Origin: Oceanospirillaceae bacterium ASP10-02a
GTDB taxonomy: Bacteria > Pseudomonadota > Gammaproteobacteria > Pseudomonadales > Balneatricaceae
NCBI GenBank assembly: GCA_905182035.1
Contig: CAJIZL010000027.1
Coordinates: 1-43,035, forward strand
DNA length: 43,035 nt
Direction of reading: 5' to 3'
The number at the start of each line of letters is the position of its first letter. The stretch's first letter is position 1. Below, one piece after another: positions 1 through 7,984 of the stretch. The notes beneath the pieces are model-generated. The model was given only the letters and a program-made list of their open reading frames with translations. It was not told the origin of the DNA and did not search any database. A program made the position numbers and the translations under genes.

Positions 1-1
1 C

Positions 2-127
2 TATGTTGGTGGTTCTTACGAGCAAATTATTGTTGGCATGATCAGCATCGGCATCGCAGGTTATATTAGTAGCGAGTTATTAAGAAAACTAGGTGGGCGT
101 TTTACCCCTTGGTTGAAAACACGTTAA
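2..127 (+). CDS. ABC transporter permease, C-terminal end only (taurine/nitrate/sulfonate type)
   Basis: Only the last 41 codons are inside the window, read from base 2 to the TAA at 125-127. The peptide ends GMISIGIAGYISSELLRKLG followed by a short basic tail ending WLKTR. A final glycine/isoleucine-rich membrane helix followed by a conserved E-L-L-R-K stretch and a short basic tail is typical of the inner-membrane permeases of the nitrate/taurine/sulfonate ABC importers (SsuC/TauC/NrtB type). The matching ATPase starts 73 bases downstream on the same strand, so the two should form one importer. The substrate-binding protein is not in view. The substrate cannot be told from this fragment. 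Confidence 0.75.
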   Translation, partial: YVGGSYEQIIVGMISIGIAGYISSELLRKLGGRFTPWLKTR

Positions 128-200
128 TCAGTATAAAAAATTAATCGCAAACCTCATGTCAAATATTATTTAATCTTGAATTGAGATTCTGGAATTATGT

Positions 201-1049
201 ATGTCAACAACTAAAAAAAGTAACGAAATTATTGCGACAAACGTCAGTAAGACGTTTGGTGCAGGCCCATATGCGAAGGAAGTTATCAAAGATTGCTCTT
301 TTACCATTGAAAGTGGCAAGCTAACGGTAATGATTGGTCCTTCTGGCTGTGGCAAGAGTTCTTTAATACAGCTCATTGCTGGTTTTGATCAACCTACATC
401 AGGTTCAATCACTATTGGTGGTAGGCCAATAGATGGGCCTGGAAAAGATCGCTTAGTGTTGTTTCAGGAATCGGCTTTATTTCCGTGGATGACAACCTGG
501 GATAACGTCATGTACGGTCCACGTGCGCGTGGTGAAGATGCAGATGCCTCCGCGACTCAAGCTGAGTTTTTGCTTAAAAAAGTTGGACTCGAAGCCTTTA
601 GGGATAAGTACCCAGCTCAGTTATCAGGTGGCATGCAACGCCGTGCTGAACTAGCTCGTGCAATGATTAACAAACCTGAAGTAATGATCTTGGACGAGCC
701 CTTTCGTGGGCTAGACCATATGTCTAAAGAATTGATGTGGGAATATTATGCTGCTCTGTATGAAGAAGACCGTAATACTAACTTCTTTGTCACAACCGAC
801 ATAGATGAGGCTATTTTTCTGGCGGATCGATTATTAATTATGACTAACCTGCCAACATCAACTCGATCAGTTATTGAAATTGACATCCCGCGCCCAAGAA
901 ATATTGAAGACATGGCAGACAATGAACGGGCTAATGATATTAAAACTGAAGTAATGACCTTATTGCATGAAGAAGCGATGAAGTCGTTCTCTGGAGGCAG
1001 CAAGGCTGCAGCTGATTTCTTAGACGCTTACTCTAAACGAGCAGGATAA
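201..1049 (+). CDS. ABC transporter ATP-binding protein, nitrate/taurine/sulfonate family
   Basis: A 282-residue cytoplasmic ATPase that would power the permease encoded just upstream. Visible motifs are Walker A GPSGCGKSS (about 46-54), Q-loop Gln 89 in LFQESALFPW, signature LSGGMQRR (141-148) and Walker B VMILDEP (161-167). The H-loop is unusual: where the family normally has V-T-H-D, this protein has V-T-T-D, so the switch histidine is replaced by Thr 199. The rest of that segment (IDEAIFLADR) is intact, so this is a point difference and not a damaged region. A C-terminal extension of about 60 residues follows the ATPase core. The start codon is ATG 201 with only a weak Shine-Dalgarno sequence. 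The small membrane-protein gene follows closely, suggesting one operon. The family assignment is firm; the substrate is unknown. Confidence 0.88.
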   Translation: MSTTKKSNEIIATNVSKTFGAGPYAKEVIKDCSFTIESGKLTVMIGPSGCGKSSLIQLIAGFDQPTSGSITIGGRPIDGPGKDRLVLFQESALFPWMTTWDNVMYGPRARGEDADASATQAEFLLKKVGLEAFRDKYPAQLSGGMQRRAELARAMINKPEVMILDEPFRGLDHMSKELMWEYYAALYEEDRNTNFFVTTDIDEAIFLADRLLIMTNLPTSTRSVIEIDIPRPRNIEDMADNERANDIKTEVMTLLHEEAMKSFSGGSKAAADFLDAYSKRAG

Positions 1050-1100
1050 TGAGAGGACACTGTAAGATGTCAGTTAAACAGGCTATTAGTTTTTTTGTTC

Positions 1101-1307
1101 ATGCTTGAACTGTTACTGCAGCGTTCAACTGTTGTCACGCTTGCAGTAATTGGGGGAGTTTTATCCCTAGCCGTCTCAGTGTTATCGGCGCGTGGGGTGC
1201 TGTCTGAGTCTGCCATTAAACATTTAAACAAAGTTGCCTACGTGTTTATGGGGCTTAGTATGATTTTGTTTATTGCAGCTGGACTAGCTGGACCTTTTGG
1301 GGCTTAA
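1101..1307 (+). CDS. Small two-helix membrane protein, possibly frameshifted at its start
   Basis: I do not recognise this family. The 68-residue product has two hydrophobic segments (roughly TVVTLAVIGGVLSLAVSVL and VAYVFMGLSMILFIAAGLAG) joined by a short polar loop, so it should sit in the inner membrane. It follows the ABC ATPase by about 50 bases and probably belongs to that operon. The start is doubtful. The only good Shine-Dalgarno sequence (GAGAGG, 1051-1056) precedes an ATG at 1067 in another frame, which reads MSVKQAISFFVHA and stops at 1106-1108. A run of seven T (1090-1096) lies just before the frame switch; losing one T would join the two as one 80-residue protein. As written, translation would start at TTG 1095 or ATG 1101, perhaps by coupling to the 13-codon leader. 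Confidence 0.5.
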   Translation: MLELLLQRSTVVTLAVIGGVLSLAVSVLSARGVLSESAIKHLNKVAYVFMGLSMILFIAAGLAGPFGA

Positions 1308-1392
1308 ATTCCCTTTTTATTCACCCTACAGTTAAACCTCATACCACCAAATATGAGTAGATAGCTGAGCGCCTAACTAAATATGAGATTAA

Positions 1393-2106
1393 TTAAGCTA
1401 TTTCGTGCATAAAGTTTTCATAAATTTGTCTAGCGCAGCTCAGGCATTGGATCATATTTTCATCAGTATTTGCTTTAAGACTCAATAGAGCACCCTTGCC
1501 AAGTGTGTTTTCTAACGCTTCTGCATAAGCAGGGATCGCGCCCCAGTTGTCTACAGTATCTGGCTCTATTTCAACATGGTATTGCATAGACCAAGCATTA
1601 GACCCGATCCTCATAGCCTGAATAGAGCAAACATCTGACTTAGCTAAAATAATCGCATTTTCAGGAGCTTGTGCTACTCTGACTGAATGCCACTGAAGGC
1701 ACTTCTGTCTATGGGATGTGCCTTTGAAAAGTGAATCTGCCTTTCCTTCAACAGTTAGTTCAACCTGCAGCATACCAATCTCAGGAGTTTTCTGGGGCCC
1801 ACAAGTCCCTCCAAGTGCATCGGCAAGTAACTGGTGCCCAAGACATAGGCCTAAATATGGCTTCCCTAACACGCTAACCCAATGCCTAATGGCGGCTTTT
1901 TCAGCAACCAACCAAGGATTTTCCTCAATATCCCAGACATCCATTGGGCCACCCATAACCCAAAGTGCATCATACTTATCAAAGCTAGGGATTTTATCGC
2001 CACGGTGCAAATATACCGCATCCCATTCGATGCCATCTTCAGCTAAAAACTTCCTCAGAGAGCCTGGATGTTCACAATCAACATGCTGAAAGACAAGTAC
2101 GCGCAT
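1393..2106 (-). CDS. Class I glutamine amidotransferase-like protein
   Basis: A stand-alone GATase1-fold protein of 237 residues, of the type often labelled GMP-synthase-like glutamine amidotransferase. It carries the oxyanion-strand motif VMGGPMDVWD (about 50-59), the nucleophile elbow GLCLGHQLLA with Cys 88, and the His/Glu pair of the triad in QYHVEIEPDTV (His 177, Glu 179), so it should be catalytically competent. No synthetase domain is attached, unlike true GMP synthase. Relatives hydrolyse glutamine or gamma-glutamyl compounds; the substrate here is unknown. It lies alone on the minus strand between the ABC transporter genes and the globin gene, with an ATG start at 2106 and no strong Shine-Dalgarno sequence. 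Confidence 0.8.
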   Translation of the reverse strand: MRVLVFQHVDCEHPGSLRKFLAEDGIEWDAVYLHRGDKIPSFDKYDALWVMGGPMDVWDIEENPWLVAEKAAIRHWVSVLGKPYLGLCLGHQLLADALGGTCGPQKTPEIGMLQVELTVEGKADSLFKGTSHRQKCLQWHSVRVAQAPENAIILAKSDVCSIQAMRIGSNAWSMQYHVEIEPDTVDNWGAIPAYAEALENTLGKGALLSLKANTDENMIQCLSCARQIYENFMHEIA

Positions 2107-2297
2107 GACTAAACTCCCTAAACAAATTTATTAAAACAATTGGCAAACATAGTAATACTAATTAATAACAATATGAAGTTCATAGTAACGAGGCTCAGTT
2201 TTGTATGTATGTCACAAGGATTACCCTGGGGCCTTATAAATTGAGGAACATCGACTAGGTTATGACGATATAGGGCAGGGGGCTAGACTAATAATGC

Positions 2298-3056
2298 CTA
2301 CAAGCTCTTTGCTTTTTGAATCAGTTCATTTCTATCAGTGTTCTCACTAATATCCATTCCTCTCCTGCCAACAAGAGCCTCACGCAGTTCAGCTTCTGGC
2401 AACGCCTCAATTGCGGCATCTGTCATGTTGAGAAAATTTAATTTCCGCTTAATTGCTGCATTAGTTGGACCAAATATACCATCGTGTTTAAATCCAAAGT
2501 CCGTCGCATATTTTTCCATAAAATAGCAAAGGAAGGTGTTTATACTTATCCGGACACGTTGATCACCAGCCATATATGCTTGCGATTCATCGAGGGTCTC
2601 GACCATAAGCTTCATCCAACGCTCTGCCCCTTTTGCATTCATAATCTCAAACGCATTATGCTGATGATGAAAATTCAACCTAAATTCTGCACCATGATAT
2701 TTAAAACCACCACCCATCACGTCTAGCCACATTGAGGACTGGGTTCTTACATGGTGAGAAGTATCGCCAATGCGTGCAAAAATGGAACGAAACCACGTTT
2801 CGTCCTGATAAACCTTGTTATAAAAACCATGCACTATACTGACGATGCTATTTGGTCCCAAAACAGAATACAATTGCCAAAACTGGATAGGTTTCGAAAG
2901 GTTATTAGAAGCTGATAGAGAAACAATCTCTGCCATTCTGTGAGCTTCTGCTGGGAGGATTTTGCTCTCTATTGCTGCGTCAATGTATTTCCTTTGGATT
3001 TTTTCAGTCATATACCCGTGCGTTGGGTCGTAATTTGGATAGGACGTGTTAAGCAT
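2298..3056 (-). CDS. Globin-family protein (group II truncated-haemoglobin-like) with C-terminal SAP-like tail
   Basis: A 252-residue protein. Residues about 65-160 follow the truncated haemoglobin pattern: a GFYNKVYQDE helix, an HH pair near 101-102, a GGGFKYHG segment, then QHNAFEI with His 133 in the place of the haem-binding proximal histidine (compare R-H-A-P-F in group II truncated haemoglobins), followed by AERWMKLM with a tryptophan in the usual G-helix position. Haem binding and a role with oxygen or NO are inferred from this pattern. The N-terminal 60 residues are additional to the globin core. The C-terminal part (about 207-252) contains LPEAELREALVGRRGMDI then TDRNELIQKA, which resembles SAP/ARMET-type helix-extended-helix motifs. 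ATG 3056 is the longest start; Met 16 is an alternative. It is a single gene with no evident operon partner. Confidence 0.6.
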   Translation of the reverse strand: MLNTSYPNYDPTHGYMTEKIQRKYIDAAIESKILPAEAHRMAEIVSLSASNNLSKPIQFWQLYSVLGPNSIVSIVHGFYNKVYQDETWFRSIFARIGDTSHHVRTQSSMWLDVMGGGFKYHGAEFRLNFHHQHNAFEIMNAKGAERWMKLMVETLDESQAYMAGDQRVRISINTFLCYFMEKYATDFGFKHDGIFGPTNAAIKRKLNFLNMTDAAIEALPEAELREALVGRRGMDISENTDRNELIQKAKSL

Positions 3057-3265
3057 TGGCCAGTCTTTTTAAAAGAATATGTATGTTGTTTGATTTTGAT
3101 ACGTTTGAAGCGTTACTGCAATGATTGGTAATGTATTGGCAGCAGAACAATGCAAGTCAGTGTCTAGTTGATGAATAGTTTTTGTGACACTATGGCATGC
3201 GGATAACTTAGTGGAGAGGTACTATATACCTAGGTTACTCTTGCAGTTTTTGAGGTTTAGTGTGT

Positions 3266-4459
3266 ATGTTTAACATGTTACCAGATTTTACTTTAACTAA
3301 GGTTCAAAAAAATAACCTATACACTTATCGTTTGTGGCGTTTGAGACAAGCCATGAAAAAGGCTGACGTAGGCCTTTGTATACTCAATAATCCCATCAGT
3401 TTGCGTTACGTCATCGATTTTGATGAATATCAACTGTTCCAAAGCCATATACCCTCGTGTTATCTGTATGTGCCAATTGATGGCCCGTTAGTCATGTTTG
3501 GCGCCACAGGCCGTAACTTCCCCCATGTTGAAGATTACCAGCGGCCCATTTTTGTGACTGTATTTGATGGTGGGTTTGATTTGGATCGACAAAGTAAGCT
3601 ATTCACTGACCATGTTCAGGCCTTTATGAATGAGCATGGCTTAACAGGGATGCAGATTGGGTTGGATCGTTTTTCACCCATTACTAACCAAGCCATACTG
3701 GCCAAAGGTCTGTCTATTGTGGATGGGGAAGTGTTGGTAGAACAGGCTAAATTGATTAAGTGTGCAGAAGAGATCTTGTGCATGCAACGCAGTGTGGCCG
3801 TTGCTCAACATGGCATGAAACAAATGCAAGAAGCGTTACAACCTGGGGTAACGGAGAACCAGCTCTGGTCCATATTGCACCAGGTGAATATTGCCCACGG
3901 GGGTGGCTGGTTGGATGGCCGTATGTTGGCTTCTGGCGAACGTACTAATCCATGGTTACAAGAGGCCACTAATAAAGTAATTTGTGCGGGGGAGTTGGTT
4001 GCCTTTGATACAGATATGGTTGGCCCCAACGGCTACATTGCCGATATTTCTCGTACTTGGTTGTGTGGTGATGAGCCAGCAACGCGCCAGCAAAAATCAG
4101 CTTATCAACACGCGTATGATGAAATTCATTTTAATATCCACTTAATCAAACCTGGAGTGAGTTTTCAAGAGCTGTCTGAGGGTAGCTTTAACAGATCTGA
4201 CAAGTATCGCAATCGACGCTATCCCACAGTTGTTCACGGTGTAGGACTCTGTGATGAATATCCGAAAATTTATTATCAAGAAGACTGGCATCGTGATGGT
4301 TACGATGGTGTAGTTCACGAAAATATGGTTTTGTGTTTAGAAAGCTTTTCTGGTGCAGAAGATGAGGTTGAAGGGGTAAAGCTAGAGACCCAAGTTAGAG
4401 TTACCGCCAAGGGTTGTGAGGTAATGTCAGACTATGCCTTTGAAGATAGGCTCCTTTAG
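3266..4459 (+). CDS. dddP: M24-fold metalloenzyme, candidate DMSP lyase DddP
   Basis: A 397-residue pita-bread-fold protein. DddP splits dimethylsulfoniopropionate into dimethyl sulfide and acrylate. Visible candidate metal ligands are the two Asp of AFDTDMVG (248, 250), Asp 260 in YIADISRTW, His 324 in VVHGVGLCDEYP, Glu 359 in CLESF and Glu 374 in GVKLETQV. Their spacing equals that of the ligands I recall for the Ruegeria lacuscaerulensis enzyme (D295, D297, D307, H371, E406, E421). Asp 330 and Tyr 319 fall where its catalytic Asp377 and Tyr366 would be. Ordinary M24 peptidases usually have Gly, not Asp, two residues after the first ligand. A related M24 hydrolase with another substrate remains possible. 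ATG 3266 is chosen because GAGG (3252-3255) is spaced correctly; GTG 3260 and ATG 3275 are alternatives. It converges with the Lrp-type gene. Confidence 0.62.
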   Translation: MFNMLPDFTLTKVQKNNLYTYRLWRLRQAMKKADVGLCILNNPISLRYVIDFDEYQLFQSHIPSCYLYVPIDGPLVMFGATGRNFPHVEDYQRPIFVTVFDGGFDLDRQSKLFTDHVQAFMNEHGLTGMQIGLDRFSPITNQAILAKGLSIVDGEVLVEQAKLIKCAEEILCMQRSVAVAQHGMKQMQEALQPGVTENQLWSILHQVNIAHGGGWLDGRMLASGERTNPWLQEATNKVICAGELVAFDTDMVGPNGYIADISRTWLCGDEPATRQQKSAYQHAYDEIHFNIHLIKPGVSFQELSEGSFNRSDKYRNRRYPTVVHGVGLCDEYPKIYYQEDWHRDGYDGVVHENMVLCLESFSGAEDEVEGVKLETQVRVTAKGCEVMSDYAFEDRLL

Positions 4460-4467
4460 TTCACTTA

Positions 4468-4953
4468 TCAGGTCACGGTGATGTTGGTGTTACTGTGCAC
4501 TTGGCGCAGAGCCATACGAGTTTGTGTGCCAACGACGCCTGGCAAGCGTAGTAATTTTTTGTAGTAAAGTTCTTCGTAATCCTTGGCGTCGGTATAAACT
4601 ACTTTAAGCATGTAGTCATTATCTCCTGCCATTAAGTAACACTCCATAACTTGCTCAAGTTGAGCAACAGCAATTTCAAACTCTGCAAACACAGCTTCGC
4701 TTTGTCTATCTAAGCTAATAAAGATGAAGGCCGTGCCTTGTACTTGGAACAACTCTCGGTTCAATAAACCAACAAAACGATCAAACACACCGTTGTCCAT
4801 CAGAAACTTAGTACGCCTCAAACACGCAGAAGGCGACAGATTAATTTGTTCTGCCAGCTCTACATTGCTTAAACGCGCATTGTTTTGTAGTGCATTAATG
4901 ATTTTTTTATCAATCTGATCAAGTTCTATGTCTTCAGTAGAATTAAGTTGCAT
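4468..4953 (-). CDS. Lrp/AsnC-family transcriptional regulator, probably of ald
   Basis: A 161-residue protein with the family layout: an N-terminal winged helix-turn-helix (about 10-70, including ELDQIDKKIINALQNNARLS and the recognition-helix region SPSACLRRTKFL) and a C-terminal RAM ligand-binding domain (about 75-150, containing CYLMAGDNDYMLKV). Such proteins form octamers or other oligomers and respond to amino acids. The gene is divergent from the alanine dehydrogenase gene with 154 bases between them, an arrangement typical for a regulator of ald that responds to alanine or a similar amino acid. Several AT-rich palindromes in the shared region are likely operators. Family assignment is firm; target and ligand are inferred from position. 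Confidence 0.9.
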   Translation of the reverse strand: MQLNSTEDIELDQIDKKIINALQNNARLSNVELAEQINLSPSACLRRTKFLMDNGVFDRFVGLLNRELFQVQGTAFIFISLDRQSEAVFAEFEIAVAQLEQVMECYLMAGDNDYMLKVVYTDAKDYEELYYKKLLRLPGVVGTQTRMALRQVHSNTNITVT

Positions 4954-4970
4954 TATTTCCCTGTTTTGTG

Positions 4971-5037
4971 TAATTAAATTTAATTAATCGTGATAATTAT
5001 CTCAATATAGCAAGATAATGCTTCAATAACAGCATTA
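4971..5037. promoter_or_regulatory. Cluster of AT-rich palindromes between lrp-type gene and ald (candidate operators)
   Basis: Three dyad elements lie in the divergent spacer: the perfect 16-base palindrome TAATTAAATTTAATTA at 4971-4986, the perfect 10-base palindrome GATAATTATC at 4992-5001, and the inverted repeat TAATGC-N10-GCATTA at 5016-5037. Centres are about 18 and 30 bases apart. AT-rich, loosely palindromic multiple sites are usual for Lrp-type regulators, so this is probably where the adjacent regulator binds. AT-rich DNA makes short palindromes by chance, so the shorter ones carry little weight alone. Confidence 0.45.
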
Positions 5038-5107
5038 AAATAACATTATATTCAATTGTCACATTTGTGGCGCTAACTAAGCTATCGTTAAATATGAGGG
5101 CAGTGCA

Positions 5108-6247
5108 ATGTTGATTGGTGTACCTAAAGAGATCAAAAACCATGAGTATCGCGTAGGCATGACGCCAGCCAGTGTGCGAGAAGTGATTCACTCTGGTCAT
5201 AGCGTAGTTGTTGAAACCTTGGCCGGCAGCGGCATTGGTTCTTGTGATGACGATTACATTGCGGCTGGTGCGGAAATTGTTTCCAGCGCCAAGGAAGTAT
5301 TTGCCCGTGCTGAGTTGATTGTTAAGGTAAAGGAACCTCAAACTGCAGAGCGCGCTATGTTGCGGCCGGAACAGTTGCTCTTCACTTACTTACACTTGGC
5401 TCCAGATGCACCACAAACGGCTGAGTTAGTAGCCTCCGGTGCAACTTGTATTGCATACGAAACCATTACCTCCGCCCAAGGTGGTTTGCCATTATTGGCA
5501 CCTATGTCTGAAGTAGCTGGGCGCATGTCCATTCAAGCTGGTGCCCATGTACTGGAAAAAGCCCAAGGTGGCCGTGGCATGCTGCTTGGTGGTGTACCAG
5601 GCGTAGCACCAGCTAAGGTGGTTATTATTGGTGGTGGAGTAGTTGGTTCAAATGCAGCTCAAATGGCCCTAGGTGCTCGAGCCCAAGTTACGGTTTTAGA
5701 TCGTTCTACGCAAGTTTTAGCACGTTTGGATAAAGAATTTAACGGTGCAGTTAAAACAGTCTACTCAACCCAGGATAGTCTCGAGGAGTATGTGCTAGAT
5801 GCTGACCTTGTTATTGGTGGCGTATTGATTCCCGGTGCGACTGCGCCTAAGTTGGTCACAGAAGTCATGGTAAAAGCCATGAGGCCTGGTTCGGTGTTGG
5901 TAGATGTAGCGATTGATCAAGGTGGTTGTTTTGCAACATCCAAGGCCACTACCCATGAAGCCCCAACTTACGTTGTAGACGGAGTGGTACATTACTGTGT
6001 GGCCAACATGCCAGGTGGTGTTGCTATGACATCCACCTATGCGCTCAATAATGCCACTTTGCCGTATATTCTGAAGCTAGCTAATGTAGGCTGGAAGCAA
6101 GCCTTGAAGCAAGATATACACTTTCTTGCTGGGCTAAACGTTCATGCTGGTAAAGTCACTAATGAGCATGTTGCTAAGGCTTTGGGTTATGATTATGTTC
6201 CTCCAGAAACAGCTGTGGCCGATGTTGTCGCTCAATTAGTGGCCTAA
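5108..6247 (+). CDS. ald: Alanine dehydrogenase
   Basis: NAD-dependent enzyme interconverting L-alanine and pyruvate plus ammonia in the cytoplasm. The 379-residue product is close to the usual length of about 371. Catalytic and substrate residues known for the family are at the expected places: Arg 15 (in HEYRVGMTP), Lys 75 (VKVKEPQ), His 96 (TYLHLAPD) and Asp 270 (VDVAIDQGG). The Rossmann nucleotide-binding loop is [17 protein letters not shown] (about 171-187). The Shine-Dalgarno sequence GAGGG lies 7-8 bases before the ATG. It is transcribed divergently from the Lrp/AsnC regulator, and a strong terminator follows. The enzyme would let the cell use alanine as a carbon and nitrogen source. 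Confidence 0.97.
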   Translation: MLIGVPKEIKNHEYRVGMTPASVREVIHSGHSVVVETLAGSGIGSCDDDYIAAGAEIVSSAKEVFARAELIVKVKEPQTAERAMLRPEQLLFTYLHLAPDAPQTAELVASGATCIAYETITSAQGGLPLLAPMSEVAGRMSIQAGAHVLEKAQGGRGMLLGGVPGVAPAKVVIIGGGVVGSNAAQMALGARAQVTVLDRSTQVLARLDKEFNGAVKTVYSTQDSLEEYVLDADLVIGGVLIPGATAPKLVTEVMVKAMRPGSVLVDVAIDQGGCFATSKATTHEAPTYVVDGVVHYCVANMPGGVAMTSTYALNNATLPYILKLANVGWKQALKQDIHFLAGLNVHAGKVTNEHVAKALGYDYVPPETAVADVVAQLVA

Positions 6248-6290
6248 CTTATAGGGCCTGTTTAACGCCTTTATGGTGCTAAATACGAAG

Positions 6291-6317
6291 CGTCTCTTAT
6301 AAAGAGGCGTTTTTTTT
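6291..6317 (+). terminator. Rho-independent terminator of ald
   Basis: An 8-bp stem CGTCTCTT / AAGAGGCG (one G-T pair) with loop ATA is followed directly by eight T. It lies 43 bases after the ald stop codon on the plus strand. Confidence 0.85.
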
Positions 6318-6349
6318 GGCAAAAATAACCTTCCTTTGATGCTTATGCC

Positions 6350-6378
6350 TTGACTATTAGTCATTAAATACGGAAAAT
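6350..6378 (+). promoter_or_regulatory. Candidate sigma-70 promoter for tig
   Basis: TTGACT (6350-6355), a 17-base spacer and GAAAAT (6373-6378) give a fair sigma-70 match. A perfect TATAAT also occurs at 6398-6403 but without a good -35 box at normal distance. A small stem GGCCT/AGGCC (6463-6478) lies in the following leader. The exact start point is uncertain. Confidence 0.35.
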
Positions 6379-6508
6379 TCGGTCTTTTAATTTCACCTAT
6401 AATCGCCAAAATTTTGGTAATAGTCTGTAAAGGCGCTGAGTAGGTAAGACTTTAGTGGAGCCGGCCTGAGTATAGGCCCGTTCATTTGATAATTAATGAG
6501 GCATTTAA

Positions 6509-7855
6509 ATGCAAGTTTCAGTTGAAGCGACTACAAGCATCGAACGACGATTAACCATAACAGTACCTGCTGAGCAAGTTGATAGTGCTGTAGAAAAAAA
6601 GGTCAACGAAACCGCTAAAACTATCCGTATTGATGGTTTCCGTCCGGGTAAAGTGCCTACTAAGGTCGTTAAAAAGCGTTATGGTGCTAGCATCCGTCAG
6701 GACGTATTGGGTGATGTAATCCAATCCAGCTTCTATGAAGCGATCCAGAAGGAAGACCTTAAGCCAGTAGGCATGCCCCACATTGAGCCTGAGGAAGACA
6801 CAGGTGAAGGTGAATTTATCTATACTGCCATTGTTGAAGTGTATCCAAAAATCGTTTTGGTAGATGCTTCCGGCGTAAGTGTTGAGCGTATGACTTCAAG
6901 TATTGAAGGTGCTGACGTTGATACGATGATCGATGTTCTGTTGAGCCAACAAACCCAGTGGACTGAAGTTCTCCGTGCAGCTGCAGATACCGACCAGATT
7001 AATATCGACTTTGAAGGCTACCTAGATGGTGAAGCGTTTGATGGCGGCGCAGCCCAGGGTCACGACCTTGTGCTTGGTTCTAACAGTATGATTCCAGGAT
7101 TTGAAGACGGTATTTTGGGCATGGAAGCTGGCCAAGACAAAGACATCACTGTAACCTTCCCAAAAGATTACAATGCTGCTGAACTGGCTGGTAAAGAAGC
7201 TCTTTTCACCATTAAGGTTAACACCGTTAGCGAAGCGACTAAGCCCGAATTAAACGACGAGTTTTTTGCTCGTTTTAACCCAAAGGAAGAAGGCGAAGCC
7301 GGTTTCCGTGCAGAAATTAGCTCAAACATGAGCCGTGAGATGAACCAAGCACTTAAGTCCAAACTTAAAAATAACTTGTTAAACGCTTACCTTGAACTAA
7401 ATGCTTTTGACGTACCAAAAGCATTGGTTACTGAAGAATTGGGACGCTTGAAGCAGCAAGCGCTGCAACAGTTTGGTGGTGGCAACGAAAAGCTAGACCC
7501 TAGCATGTTGCCAGACGAAATGTTCCAGGACCAAGCTGACAAGCGTGTTAAGATTGGCCTGTTAGCTGCTGAAATCATTCAACAGAATGAGTTTAAAGCT
7601 GATGAAGATAAAGTTAAGGCATTGGTACAAGAAATGGCTCAGGGCTACCAAGACCCACAAGAGTTCATTGACTACTACATGAACAACCCCGAGCAGCGCA
7701 GCCAGTTAGAAGGTGTTGTATTGGAAGATCAAGTTGTTGAGCATTTATTGGCTGCTGCTAGCATCACCGAAGTTGCTGTAGATTACAAAACAGCTGTTGA
7801 GCCAGAAGGCAAAGACGTAACGGGTGATGAAGAAGGGCCAAGCGAAGAAGTTTAA
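6509..7855 (+). CDS. tig: Trigger factor, ribosome-associated chaperone and peptidyl-prolyl isomerase
   Basis: First chaperone met by nascent chains at the ribosome exit tunnel. The 448-residue product has the three expected parts: the ribosome-binding domain with signature GFRPGKVPTKVVKKRYG (about 44-60), the FKBP-like isomerase domain (about 150-245, with INIDFEGYLDGEAFDGG and MIPGFEDGILGM), and the long helical C-terminal chaperone domain. The last 20 residues are strongly acidic (VEPEGKDVTGDEEGPSEEV). The Shine-Dalgarno sequence GAGG lies 8 bases before ATG 6509. The gene heads the common tig-clpP-clpX-lon cluster but has its own terminator, so it is probably a separate transcript. Confidence 0.97.
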   Translation: MQVSVEATTSIERRLTITVPAEQVDSAVEKKVNETAKTIRIDGFRPGKVPTKVVKKRYGASIRQDVLGDVIQSSFYEAIQKEDLKPVGMPHIEPEEDTGEGEFIYTAIVEVYPKIVLVDASGVSVERMTSSIEGADVDTMIDVLLSQQTQWTEVLRAAADTDQINIDFEGYLDGEAFDGGAAQGHDLVLGSNSMIPGFEDGILGMEAGQDKDITVTFPKDYNAAELAGKEALFTIKVNTVSEATKPELNDEFFARFNPKEEGEAGFRAEISSNMSREMNQALKSKLKNNLLNAYLELNAFDVPKALVTEELGRLKQQALQQFGGGNEKLDPSMLPDEMFQDQADKRVKIGLLAAEIIQQNEFKADEDKVKALVQEMAQGYQDPQEFIDYYMNNPEQRSQLEGVVLEDQVVEHLLAAASITEVAVDYKTAVEPEGKDVTGDEEGPSEEV

Positions 7856-7901
7856 TTCTTCTATCCGTCTGTTCTGGCCTTAATTGGGCTTGAACAGATC
7901 A

Positions 7902-7942
7902 GCGGTATGAGTTACTTTGTTGTAATTCATGCCGTTTTTTTT
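7902..7942 (+). terminator. Rho-independent terminator of tig
   Basis: A 14-bp stem (7902-7915 with 7922-7935, three G-T pairs) and loop TTTGTT are followed by a run of eight T (7935-7942). It separates tig from clpP. Confidence 0.88.
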
Positions 7943-7984
7943 GCATATTAATTAATTAATTTGGTGTTTTAACTAGTCTAGGGC

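Noticed and set aside
1061..1080. TGTAAG as half of a GacA binding palindrome (TGTAAG-N6-CTTACA)
   Set aside because: The second arm is absent, and the bases overlap a ribosome-binding region inside an operon.
1718..2089. 123-codon open frame on the plus strand opposite the amidotransferase gene
   Set aside because: It lies wholly antisense to a gene with clear catalytic motifs, and its peptide has no recognisable domain. It is a shadow frame.
7948..7963. ATTA tandem repeat after the tig terminator
   Set aside because: It is only about four units in AT-rich intergenic DNA, with no sign of function.
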